Below, piece by piece: positions 14,646 to 21,740 of a stretch of 24,383 bases of DNA. Origin of the DNA: FEN-680 sp036781505. Its GTDB lineage: Bacteria > Actinomycetota > Geothermincolia > Fen-727 > Anoxymicrobiaceae. The notes beneath the pieces were generated by a model. That model saw only the letters and a program-made list of their open reading frames with translations, was not told the origin of the DNA and did not search any database. The stretch covers positions 1 through 24,383 of the forward strand of contig DAIQAV010000008.1 in NCBI GenBank assembly GCA_036781505.1, written 5' to 3'. The position numbers were made by a program, and so were the translations under genes. How positions within the stretch are numbered: the stretch's first letter is position 1; every line of letters begins with the position of its first letter.

Positions 14646-15809
14646 ATGGCATACGATCGAGATCTTGCCTTCATCTACCGCAACCCGACCAAGGTAGTCT
14701 TCGGCGAGAAAACCGCCGGCGACACGGGGATCGAAGTCGCCGAGCTGGGCTGCAGCAAGGCGTTCGTCGTCACAGACCCGGGCGTCGTCGCCGCGGGCCT
14801 GGTCGAGAGGGTCGTGAAGGCGCTGGGCAAGAAATACGTGGGTATCTACGACAAGTGCATCCAGGACTCAGGCGTCCACATCATCAACGAGGCCGCGGCC
14901 CTGGCCAAGGAAGCAGGGGCCGACTGCCTGGTGAGCGTCGGCGGCGGAAGCACCATCGACACGGCGAAAGGCATGGCCGTGCTCCTGAAGGAGGGCGGCA
15001 AGCTCGAGGACTACGCTGGCTTCCAGCTCCTCACGCGCCCGCAGACTCCCCACATCGTGGTCCCGACCACGTCGGGCACCGGCAGCGAGGCGACCATGAC
15101 CGCCGTGGTCAAGGACTGGGACAGGAACCGGAAGCTGCTGTTCTCCGACACCAACATGATCCCGAACGTGGGCATACTCGACCCGACGATCGTCGCGGGG
15201 CTGCCCAAAGGGCTGACTGCCACCACGGGCATGGACGCTTTCACCCACGCCGTCGAGTCGATCCACACTCTGCAGGCCTCGCCGATCGCCGACGCGATGG
15301 CGCTGCAGGCCATCAGGCTCATCTACGAGTACCTGCCCAGGTGCGTCGAGGACGGGTCCGATCTTCTCGCGCGCGGCCAGCAGCAGTGCGCGGCCACGAT
15401 CGCGGGCGTCGCGTTCGACAATGCCCAGGTGGGCCTGCCGCACGCGCTGGCGCACTCGCTGGGCGGCGTGTTCAAGGTGCCGCACGGCCTGGCGAACAGC
15501 ATCGTGCTCCCGCACAGTATGAGGTTCAACCTCGAGGACGCGGCGGACCGCTACGCGCTTATCGCCACCACTATGGGCCTGGATACCAGGGGCAAGAGCG
15601 ACACCGAGGCGGCGGAGCTGGCCATCGACGCGATAGCCGAGTTCACCAAGAAGCTCGGCATCCCGCAGAGGCTGCGCGACGCGGGGGTGCCCGAGGATGG
15701 GCTTCTCGAGGTCGCGGAGCTGGCGCTGTCGGACGGCGCGATAGTATACAACCCGACGATGGTCTTCGAGACCGATCAGATCATGGACGTCCTGAAGAAG
15801 GCGTGGTGA
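14646..15809 (+). CDS. Iron-containing alcohol dehydrogenase
   Basis: This 387-residue group III alcohol dehydrogenase interconverts an alcohol and an aldehyde with NAD(P)H in the cytoplasm. The nucleotide-binding motif GGGS is at residues 99-102 (SVGGGSTIDTAKG). Metal ligands are visible at Asp197 and His201 (GMDAFTHAVES), His266 (LPHALAHSLGG) and His280 (VPHGLAN), at the same spacing as in FucO-type enzymes. The N-terminus (FIYRNPTKVVFGEKT) is normal. The substrate is not evident; neighbours point to a hydrophobic aldehyde/alcohol pair shared with AOR. AGGAGGT stands just upstream of the ATG. The 108 bases between the first SCP2 gene and this gene hold no clear terminator, so the cluster may be one transcript. 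Confidence 0.94.
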   Translation: MAYDRDLAFIYRNPTKVVFGEKTAGDTGIEVAELGCSKAFVVTDPGVVAAGLVERVVKALGKKYVGIYDKCIQDSGVHIINEAAALAKEAGADCLVSVGGGSTIDTAKGMAVLLKEGGKLEDYAGFQLLTRPQTPHIVVPTTSGTGSEATMTAVVKDWDRNRKLLFSDTNMIPNVGILDPTIVAGLPKGLTATTGMDAFTHAVESIHTLQASPIADAMALQAIRLIYEYLPRCVEDGSDLLARGQQQCAATIAGVAFDNAQVGLPHALAHSLGGVFKVPHGLANSIVLPHSMRFNLEDAADRYALIATTMGLDTRGKSDTEAAELAIDAIAEFTKKLGIPQRLRDAGVPEDGLLEVAELALSDGAIVYNPTMVFETDQIMDVLKKAW

Positions 15810-15845
15810 TCCGGCCGGAAGGCACACGAGAAACTAGGGGGTAGC

Positions 15846-16277
15846 ATGGCCGGTGGCGAGCCAGATATAACAATGGCGCCTGGCGCGGAAGAGGCGGGCA
15901 TGGCGTCCATGATCGCGGACATGATCAAGACCAACATCAAGAACAAGCCCGAGCGCATGAAAGATTTCAACAAGCTGCGTGGCACGATCTGGATCACGGC
16001 CAGCGACGCCGAGACCGAGATGACGATGGAGTTCACGGGGAGCAGCCTGACGGTCAGCAAGGGCAAGGTCGGAACGCCTATCCTCGAGATCGAGACCGAC
16101 GCCACGACACTGCTCGAGCTCGCGAACATAGAGATCAAGATGGGAATGCCGTACTACTTCGACGAGACCGGTCGGATGGTCATCAAGAAGCTCATGAAAA
16201 AGGAGCTGAAGATCAAGGGGATGTTCGCCCACACCGTGGCCCTGACGCGGATGACCAAGTTGCTGTCGGTAAAGTAG
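15846..16277 (+). CDS. SCP2 sterol-binding domain protein (second copy)
   Basis: This 143-residue protein begins with an acidic, Met-rich segment and continues as an SCP2-like domain: FNKLRGTIWITASDAETEMT, SLTVSKGKVGTPILEIETDA, LLELANIEIKMGMPYYF and LKIKGMFAHTVALTRMTKLL. It differs clearly from the first copy (184 residues) in length and sequence, so it is not a recent duplicate. Like the first, it should be a lipid-binding carrier without catalytic activity. It lies 36 bases after the alcohol dehydrogenase and 57 bases before AOR. AGGGGG precedes the ATG. The stop codon sits in the left arm of an inverted repeat at 16273-16315. Confidence 0.8.
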   Translation: MAGGEPDITMAPGAEEAGMASMIADMIKTNIKNKPERMKDFNKLRGTIWITASDAETEMTMEFTGSSLTVSKGKVGTPILEIETDATTLLELANIEIKMGMPYYFDETGRMVIKKLMKKELKIKGMFAHTVALTRMTKLLSVK

Positions 16278-16315
16278 AAATAAAGCCCCAAAAGGGTCAG
16301 GCACTTCTTTCTACT
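16273..16315. repeat. Inverted repeat between SCP2 and aor genes, with TCAGGCAC core
   Basis: AGTAGAAA (16273-16280) pairs with TTTCTACT (16308-16315) around 27 bases that contain AAAAGGGTCAGGCACTT. The core resembles the centre of copy A (GGGTCAGGCGCC) and half of the palindrome at 18523-18541. It could be a weak attenuator between the second SCP2 gene and aor, or a decayed REP-like element. Confidence 0.4.
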
Positions 16316-16334
16316 GTAAACAAGGGGACCTCAA

Positions 16335-18197
16335 ATGTACGGTAACACCGGCAAGGTGCTCGACGTCGACCTCAGCTCCGGGAAGGTCGAGGAGCTCGAG
16401 CTCGATGAAGACATCTACAAGCAGTACGTCGGCGGGGTGGGTCTCGCCGCCAAGCTCATCTACGACCGCGGGAACCTCGGCGCGGAACCCCTGGACGAGG
16501 ACGCGCTGCTCATCTTCGCGACCGGACCCATGGCCGGCACCGGCATGTATGGCACCAGCCGCCTGTCCGTCGGCGCGCGCTCGCCCCTGACCGGCATCTG
16601 GGGGCAGGCCAGCTGCGGCGGCAACTTCGGGCCCGAGCTGAAGAGGTGCGGCTACGACGCCGTCATCTTCAAGGGCAAGGCCGCCAACCCCGTATACCTC
16701 CTGCTCGAGGACGAGAAGGCCGAGCTGGTGGAGGCGCCCGACCTCTGGGGCAAGGACATCTTCGAGACCACCGACGCGCTCAAGGAGAAGCACGGCAAGC
16801 AGCACAAGGTCTGCGCGATCGGCCCCGCCTCCGAGAACGGGGTGCCGTTCGGCAGCATCACCAACGACTACGGCCACCACTTCGGCCGCGCGGGCATGGG
16901 CACCGTGATGGGCTCGAAGAACCTCAAGGCGTTCGTCGCCAAGGGCGGCAAAAAGTCGGACTTCGCCGACCCCGAGGGGTTCAAGGAGTTCTGGCAGAAC
17001 ACCGTGCGGCCGCAGGTGGAGGAGAACATATTCTGCAACGCGCTCAAGGCGTTCGGCACCGCCTGCAACATGGAGCTCAAGATGATGGAGGGCGACGTGC
17101 CCACCAAGAACTGGTCGATCGGCTCCTGGATGGAGGGCCCGGAGACCCTGAGCGGGATCGCGATGTCCGACACCATCCGGACCGACACCGACTCGTGCCG
17201 CGGCTGCGCGGTCAAGTGCAAGCCCGTGGTGAAGGTCGAGGAGGGTCCCTATGCGGTCGCGGAGGGACCGGGGCCGGAGTACGAGACCATCGCCGTCTTC
17301 GGCACGATGATGATGAACCCGAACCTGCAGGCGGTGTGCAAGGCCAACGACATCTGCAACCGGCTGGGGATGGACACGATGACCTGCGGCTCGACGATCG
17401 CCTGGGCGATGAGCTGCTTCGAGGAGGGCATCCTCAAGCCTGAGGACTACGACGACGTCAAGCTGGATTGGGGCGACATCGACACCGTACTCGACCTGCT
17501 GCCGAAGATCGCGATGAAGGAAGGCAAGCTCGCGCAGCTCATGGCCAAGGGCTCGCGCAAGGCTTCTGAAGAGATCGGCGCCGGCAGCGAGAAGTTCCTC
17601 ACCGACTCCAAGGGCCTGGAGTCGGCCATGCACGACCCGCGCTGCAACTGGGGAGACGGGCTCGCGAACGCCATCGGGGTGCGTGGCGCCTGCCACGTGT
17701 CGAACCTCACGTTCCTGTGGGAGTGGGGCGCGATAGAGTACCCGGAGGTCGGCCTGGACATGCTGTTCCAGCCGATGTCCGCCGAGCACAAGGCGTTCGG
17801 GACCGCCGTGACCACCGACATCGGCAGCATCTGCAACTCGGCCTGCTGGTGCGAGTTCCCCGCGAGCTCGCTCACCCTTACGCAATGGGTGGAGGCGTTC
17901 AACCTGGTCGCCGGCTACGGCTACACCATCGAATCGATGATGGAGGCCGGGACGCGGATCTGGTTCCTGCAGCGCGCCCTCGGCACCATCTGGGGAGCCA
18001 AGGGCGAAGACGACAAGATTGGCGAGAGGATCATGACTCCTGTCGATGACGGCATGATCGCCGGGTCGGTGCCCGACATGGACAGGATGCTCAAGGAGTT
18101 CTACGAGCTCCGCGGCCTGGACGCCGATGGAAAGCCGACGCGCGAGACGCTCGACAAGTACGGCCTGGGCTACCTGGCCGAGAAGCTGGGCGTCTAG
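16335..18197 (+). CDS. aor: Aldehyde:ferredoxin oxidoreductase (tungsten-pterin enzyme)
   Basis: AOR oxidises aldehydes to carboxylic acids with ferredoxin as acceptor, or runs in reverse with low-potential ferredoxin. The 620-residue protein has the AOR N-terminal domain (YVGGVGLAAKLIYD, FATGPMAGTGMYGTSRLSVG, ASCGGNFGPELKRCGYDAV, FGRAGMGTVMGSKNLKA) that holds the tungstopterin. The [4Fe-4S] ligands are Cys288, Cys291 and Cys295 (CRGCAVKC) and Cys500 (TDIGSIC), the first three at exactly the positions known in the Pyrococcus enzyme. AOR enzymes usually carry tungsten. Its operon with two SCP2 proteins, an alcohol dehydrogenase and a MoaD-like protein suggests a hydrophobic aldehyde substrate and co-supply of the pterin cofactor. 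The start ATG follows AAGGGGACC. No separate ferredoxin gene is in the operon, but a dicluster ferredoxin is encoded convergently. Confidence 0.96.
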   Translation: MYGNTGKVLDVDLSSGKVEELELDEDIYKQYVGGVGLAAKLIYDRGNLGAEPLDEDALLIFATGPMAGTGMYGTSRLSVGARSPLTGIWGQASCGGNFGPELKRCGYDAVIFKGKAANPVYLLLEDEKAELVEAPDLWGKDIFETTDALKEKHGKQHKVCAIGPASENGVPFGSITNDYGHHFGRAGMGTVMGSKNLKAFVAKGGKKSDFADPEGFKEFWQNTVRPQVEENIFCNALKAFGTACNMELKMMEGDVPTKNWSIGSWMEGPETLSGIAMSDTIRTDTDSCRGCAVKCKPVVKVEEGPYAVAEGPGPEYETIAVFGTMMMNPNLQAVCKANDICNRLGMDTMTCGSTIAWAMSCFEEGILKPEDYDDVKLDWGDIDTVLDLLPKIAMKEGKLAQLMAKGSRKASEEIGAGSEKFLTDSKGLESAMHDPRCNWGDGLANAIGVRGACHVSNLTFLWEWGAIEYPEVGLDMLFQPMSAEHKAFGTAVTTDIGSICNSACWCEFPASSLTLTQWVEAFNLVAGYGYTIESMMEAGTRIWFLQRALGTIWGAKGEDDKIGERIMTPVDDGMIAGSVPDMDRMLKEFYELRGLDADGKPTRETLDKYGLGYLAEKLGV

Positions 18198-18230
18198 AAC
18201 GGTCACTCTGATTTCCTGGAGGGCTGCGAG

Positions 18231-18509
18231 GTGAAGGTCAAGGTCCGCTTCGCCGGCCTGTTCCGGCGCTACGTCGGGGAGCGTGAAGCCGACTTCGAGA
18301 TCCCCGACGGCTCGACCGCCGGAGACCTGCTCGTCACGCTCGGCAAGACTTACGCCGCTTACCTCCCCGACGGACTCTGGGACGAGGAATCACTCAAGTT
18401 CCACCGCAGCATGCGGCTTGCGCGCGTGGACGCGGGCACGATCGATTCCGATGAGATGCTGTTTGATGGTGACGAGCTGCTGGTCATTTTCGCGCTAGCG
18501 GGCGGCTGA
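18231..18509 (+). CDS. MoaD/ThiS family sulfur-carrier protein
   Basis: This 92-residue ubiquitin-like protein has the features of MoaD: a KVKVRFAGLFRRYVG first strand, GSTAGDLLVTLG, and the ending FDGDELLVIFALAGG. The C-terminal Gly-Gly is adenylated and thiocarboxylated in this family and donates sulfur to molybdopterin or thiamine. MoaD-like genes next to AOR genes are well known and presumably serve tungstopterin assembly for AOR. A longer loop around residues 45-62 (PDGLWDEESLKFHRSMRLAR) is present in AOR-associated members. The GTG start at 18231 is preceded by GGAGG eight bases away. It is the last gene of the plus-strand cluster. Confidence 0.88.
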   Translation: MKVKVRFAGLFRRYVGEREADFEIPDGSTAGDLLVTLGKTYAAYLPDGLWDEESLKFHRSMRLARVDAGTIDSDEMLFDGDELLVIFALAGG

Positions 18510-18522
18510 CAAAAACGCAACA

Positions 18523-18541
18523 AAAGGGGTCTGACCCCTTT
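18523..18541. terminator. Perfect palindrome between convergent genes, probable bidirectional terminator
   Basis: AAAGGGGTC-T-GACCCCTTT is a perfect palindrome that can fold as a 7-bp stem with a TCTGA loop. T-rich sequence follows on both sides (CTTGAATTTT on plus, TGTTGCGTTTTT on minus). It lies between the convergent MoaD-like and ferredoxin genes, the expected place for a shared terminator. From memory, near-identical palindromes are scattered in many bacterial genomes, so it may also be a REP-like element; this was not checked. Confidence 0.6.
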
Positions 18542-18573
18542 CTTGAATTTTCAGGGCTCCGGCGGTGGGTCTC

Positions 18574-18846
18574 CTAGCCGTACTTGACCACTATACCCTT
18601 GCCGCCACCGGGGAAGTCAAAGGAGATGGCTCCGCACTCGCAGACCTGCCAGCACGCGCCGCACTCGAGGCACTTCTCTTCGTAGTCTTCTGCCAGCGAC
18701 GCCTTCTTGCCCTCGAGCTTCCAGAGGAACATGGGGCAGACGACCACGCAGTTGCCGCAGCCCTCGCAGGTCTCTCTGTCCGCGGAGAGGAAGTCGACGT
18801 CAGGCACGTCCTTGTACACCAGGCGGGTGAAATCTCGCGTGTTCAT
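18574..18846 (-). CDS. Dicluster [4Fe-4S] ferredoxin, FixX-like
   Basis: This is a 90-residue ferredoxin with two complete clusters: Cys27, Cys30, Cys33 and Cys37 (CEGCGNCVVVCP), and Cys59, Cys62, Cys65 and Cys69 (CLECGACWQVC). The final part, ISFDFPGGGKGIVVKYG, is FixX-like, and FixX normally partners FixC in electron transfer to or from quinone. The N-terminal 25 residues carry no cluster. ATG 18846 overlaps the stop of the FixC-like gene by four bases (ATGA), showing a coupled pair, and GAGGAGG stands seven bases upstream. FixA and FixB (electron-transfer flavoprotein) are not within the window. An alternative is that it serves AOR as electron acceptor, since AOR is encoded just across the convergent terminator. 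Confidence 0.9.
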   Translation of the reverse strand: MNTRDFTRLVYKDVPDVDFLSADRETCEGCGNCVVVCPMFLWKLEGKKASLAEDYEEKCLECGACWQVCECGAISFDFPGGGKGIVVKYG

Positions 18847-20330
18847 CGTCCGTCCTCCTCGAGTCGGCGAGCCTTCGCCTGCACGAAGGGCTTGGCGAAA
18901 TACTCCATCAGCAGAGGTGTCGTCACCTCGGAATACCTGTTCTCGGTCCGCGCCGCGCGCCTGGCGAGGAAAGGCAGCACCTTGGGGAGCAGCCAATTCA
19001 ATGCCTTCGCGACCCTGGCGTCGGGCGGCCTGGCCGGCGGCTTCGACAGGCTGATGCCGAGCGGGACCAGGTCCCGGGCGAGCGTCTCCACCAGTTGCGG
19101 GAGGTAGGGCGTCAGCAGCGCCGGCAGGTTGCGGGCGCTCTCGGTGTGCGACTCGGCGACGTTGAGCAGGCCGTACATCGCGTCGTTGATCATCGGGATC
19201 GCCCAGCGGCCCGCGTCGGGGTTGAAGCCGATCCNNNNNNNNNNCCCCTCTATCGCCTCGCCGCCGATGAACTCCTCCCCGATCGGGGAGTCGCGCCAGA
19301 GGCGCTCGTACTCGGCAAGGGAACGGGCCGACACGTCTCCGCGCTCCAGCGCTTTCTTTGCCACCCGCCCGGCCAGCATGCCCGAGTACATGGCGTAGTA
19401 CACGCCCTCCGCCTCGAAGGGGCAGGCGAAGCCGGCGGCGTCGCCGATCAGCATGACCGAGTCCCCATAAGTCGTCGTCGGGTTCGTGAGGAACGTGACC
19501 ATGTGGTTCTGAAACTCCCGCGCCTCGGCTTTACAGAGCTTGATCTGCTGCTGCACGCCCTCCAATGCGAAGAGCTTGTCCAGGTAGTAGTGCGGGTTTT
19601 TCTTCCACCAGTCCATGTAGCAGCCGAGGCCGATATGGCAGCCCTCGGCGGAGAAGAAACTGTAGCCGACGGGGAAGAGCGCGGAGTACCAGTAGTGCAG
19701 CGCGTTGCCGCCTATCACCAGGTCGATGTCCTCGCGCCGCGCGCCGAAGTCGACGTTCAGTATCATCGCGACCTCCGACGGGTCCCACTTGTCCCTTATC
19801 CCGGCGGTGCGGGCCACCGTCGAGATGACCCCGTCCGCGCCGATGACCAGGTCGGCCTTGAACGCCTCGCCGCGGTCGGTCTTCACGCCGTCGATCCTGC
19901 CGGCGCTGTCGCGGGTGACGCCCGTCACTTTGGTCGACGTCTGAAGCTCCGCCCCCGCGGCCGTGGCGAGGGAGGCCAGCCAGGGGTCGAGCTCGCTGCG
20001 GTAGACGTTCCTGGTCAGGTACTCGCCGGCCTCCGGGTAAGGCGCGTTGATCGACGGGGTAAAGGAAAACATGTTGGTCTCGACGTTGCGCTCGTCGGAC
20101 AGGTGCAGCGTGGCCATGGTAGCCACGCGCTCGTGTGGCAGGTTCATCGCGCGCATGAAGTCGAAGTCGCGGAAGCACTTGGGGCTGAGCCCCGTGCCGG
20201 AGACGTTCTTCTCCCCTGGGACAGTGCCGCGCTCGAAGAAGATGGTCTTGAGCCCGGATTCAGCCGCGGTCTTGGCCGCCGCGGAGCCTCCGGGGCCTGC
20301 ACCAACCACTATAAGGTCATACTTCTTCAT
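18843..20330 (-). CDS. FixC/ETF-quinone oxidoreductase-like FAD-dependent dehydrogenase (interrupted by an assembly gap)
   Basis: The N-terminus LIVVGAGPGGSAAAKTAAE is the FAD-binding Rossmann fold (GxGxxG at residues 10-15). FFERGTVPGEKNVSGTGLSP follows, and further on ADLVIGADGVIS and MLIGDAAGFACPFEAEGVYYAMYSG are typical of the geranylgeranyl reductase/FixC/ETF-QO superfamily. FixC-type proteins pass electrons between a flavoprotein and quinone. Ten N at 19235-19244 fall at about residue 363 and interrupt the sequence, so the apparent 495-residue length and frame continuity across the gap are not reliable. The roughly 130 residues after the gap, rich in Pro and Arg, are longer than the end of typical FixC (about 430 residues in all). 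The ferredoxin gene overlaps its stop by four bases. Confidence 0.88.
   Translation of the reverse strand: MKKYDLIVVGAGPGGSAAAKTAAESGLKTIFFERGTVPGEKNVSGTGLSPKCFRDFDFMRAMNLPHERVATMATLHLSDERNVETNMFSFTPSINAPYPEAGEYLTRNVYRSELDPWLASLATAAGAELQTSTKVTGVTRDSAGRIDGVKTDRGEAFKADLVIGADGVISTVARTAGIRDKWDPSEVAMILNVDFGARREDIDLVIGGNALHYWYSALFPVGYSFFSAEGCHIGLGCYMDWWKKNPHYYLDKLFALEGVQQQIKLCKAEAREFQNHMVTFLTNPTTTYGDSVMLIGDAAGFACPFEAEGVYYAMYSGMLAGRVAKKALERGDVSARSLAEYERLWRDSPIGEEFIGGEAIEGXXXXIGFNPDAGRWAIPMINDAMYGLLNVAESHTESARNLPALLTPYLPQLVETLARDLVPLGISLSKPPARPPDARVAKALNWLLPKVLPFLARRAARTENRYSEVTTPLLMEYFAKPFVQAKARRLEEDGR
19235..19244. other. Assembly gap (10 N)
   Basis: Ten undetermined bases inside the FixC-like gene. 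Ten N is a common placeholder for a scaffold join of unknown size, so real sequence may be missing or duplicated at this point. Confidence 0.99.
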
Positions 20331-20368
20331 CGATGCCCCATTCGGTATCCATTGTGTTGAATGGAAAG

Positions 20369-20396
20369 ATTACAATGCGACAGAACAGTTTGTCCA
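20369..20396 (-). promoter_or_regulatory. Candidate promoter of the FixC-like/ferredoxin pair
   Basis: On the minus strand TGGACA (20391-20396) and TGTAAT (20369-20374) each match the sigma-70 consensus at five of six bases, with a 16-base spacer. They lie about 40 bases before the FixC-like start, downstream of the terminator of the large secreted-protein gene. Confidence 0.5.
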
Positions 20397-20424
20397 CCGG
20401 GTCAGAGCATTAACCGGTTTGGGA

Positions 20425-20461
20425 AAAGGAAAAAGGAAAGGGCGGACCTGAGTCCGCCCTT
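20425..20461 (-). terminator. Rho-independent terminator of the secreted repeat-protein gene
   Basis: AAGGGCGGAC (20438-20447) pairs with GTCCGCCCTT (20452-20461), a 10-bp GC-rich stem with a CTGA loop. On the minus strand it is followed by a T-rich tail (TTCCTTTTTCC). It begins 27 bases after the stop of the large gene at 20488, the right distance and orientation for that transcript. Confidence 0.85.
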
Positions 20462-20487
20462 ACGTTATCTATCCCATCCTCGAAAGG

Positions 20488-21740
20488 TCAGTCCCCGTAG
20501 CCCCCGATGGTATCGGTGCCGGCTCCCCTGTTGAAGAAGTACATGGACCGCTCGCACATGATCTTCTTGCCGGCTGTGGTGGAAGTCACCACGATGCCCG
20601 CCTGGCCGCTTACGCCTTTATCCTTCATGTTGTAGGTCTTGCGGGAGTTCGCGGGCACGGAGTCGTTGAAGGTCACCGGCGCGCCCGACGGCAGGAGATA
20701 CGTGACGGTGATGTTCACGGGAGTGGCGTTGGGGTTCTGCACCAGGGTGAAGGTCTCCACGTCGCTTCCCACCTGACCGTCGGGCAGGTAGAAAGTGGTG
20801 TGCGGCGCGTCCATGCCGATCGAGTCGTGGCACGCCTCGCCGGTACCGTTGTCCCAGTACATCGACCTCTCGGCGATTATGGGCACGTTGCTGTGCACGT
20901 GGGTGGAGAAGTCGGTGTCGCCCATGCCCGGCACGTCGTTAACTCGAATGGTCTTTCGCGACTTGGCGGGCATTGTGAACGGTGATTGGCTCGCGGGGCC
21001 TGCGGGTGTCATGTAAGTCAATGTTATCTGGGCGCCTTCGGCGCCGGGGTTCTGCACCAGCACGTAGCTGGTGAATCCCCATGCGGAAGTCCCCTCGGCG
21101 AGGAAGTAGTCGGTCGCCGAGGTGGTAGTGCCGATCGAGTCGTGACCCTCGCGCCTCTTATTGCGGTACATGGCGCGCTCGGGGATTATGCCCTCCTCGC
21201 AGGAGACCTGGATCGATGCGTCCTTGTTGCCGACGTCGTCGGCGACGTTGAAGGTCTTGCGCGAGTTGGCCGGTATCTCCTTGTCCTTGTTGACCGGCGC
21301 GCCGCCCTCGATCATGTAGGTCACGTGCGCGGTGACCGCCTTCGGGTTGGGGTTCTGGATGAGCAGCCAGCACTCGAAGCCCCAGGCGGTCGAACCCTCG
21401 GGCAGGAACCATTCCTTTGCGGGCGAGGTGGCGCCAACCGATGAATGGGCCTCGGGGGTCGTGGCGCCCGCGCCGGTCCACATCATGGTGCGGTCCACCG
21501 CGATCGTCTTTGTCTTGTCGGTGCACTGCACCTTGGTTGAGAAGTCTTTTGACCCGAGCTTGTCTTTTGGATACACGGTGGCCCGGCTCTGGGCGCCGAG
21601 GGTCACCTGCTGGGTGACGTTGCCGCCATCGGTGGGCATGTAGGTGATGTTGCAGGTCACCGCGCTCTTGTTCGGGTTGATGATGGACAGCCAGCAGTCG
21701 AAACCCCACGCGGTCGAGCCCTCGGCGAGGTACCAGGTCG
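20488..21740 (-). repeat. Four tandem ~104-residue C-terminal modules (AEGSTAWGF type)
   Basis: Unit starts on the minus strand are near 21740 (WYLAEGSTAWGFDCW), 21413 (WFLPEGSTAWGFECW), 21112 (YFLAEGTSAWGFTSY) and 20799 (FYLPDGQVGSDVETF). The last unit has lost the AWGF core but keeps LVQNPN, SRKTYN and ERSMYF. Divergence between units shows an old duplication. The family is familiar to me from secreted proteins of uncultured actinobacterial lineages, but I cannot name a database entry for it. Confidence 0.75.

Noticed and set aside
16311..18206. A 631-codon open frame on the strand opposite aor
   Set aside because: It is almost exactly antisense to a well-supported AOR gene, its protein is dominated by His, Arg, Leu and Val as expected for GC-rich shadow frames, and it shows no family motif.
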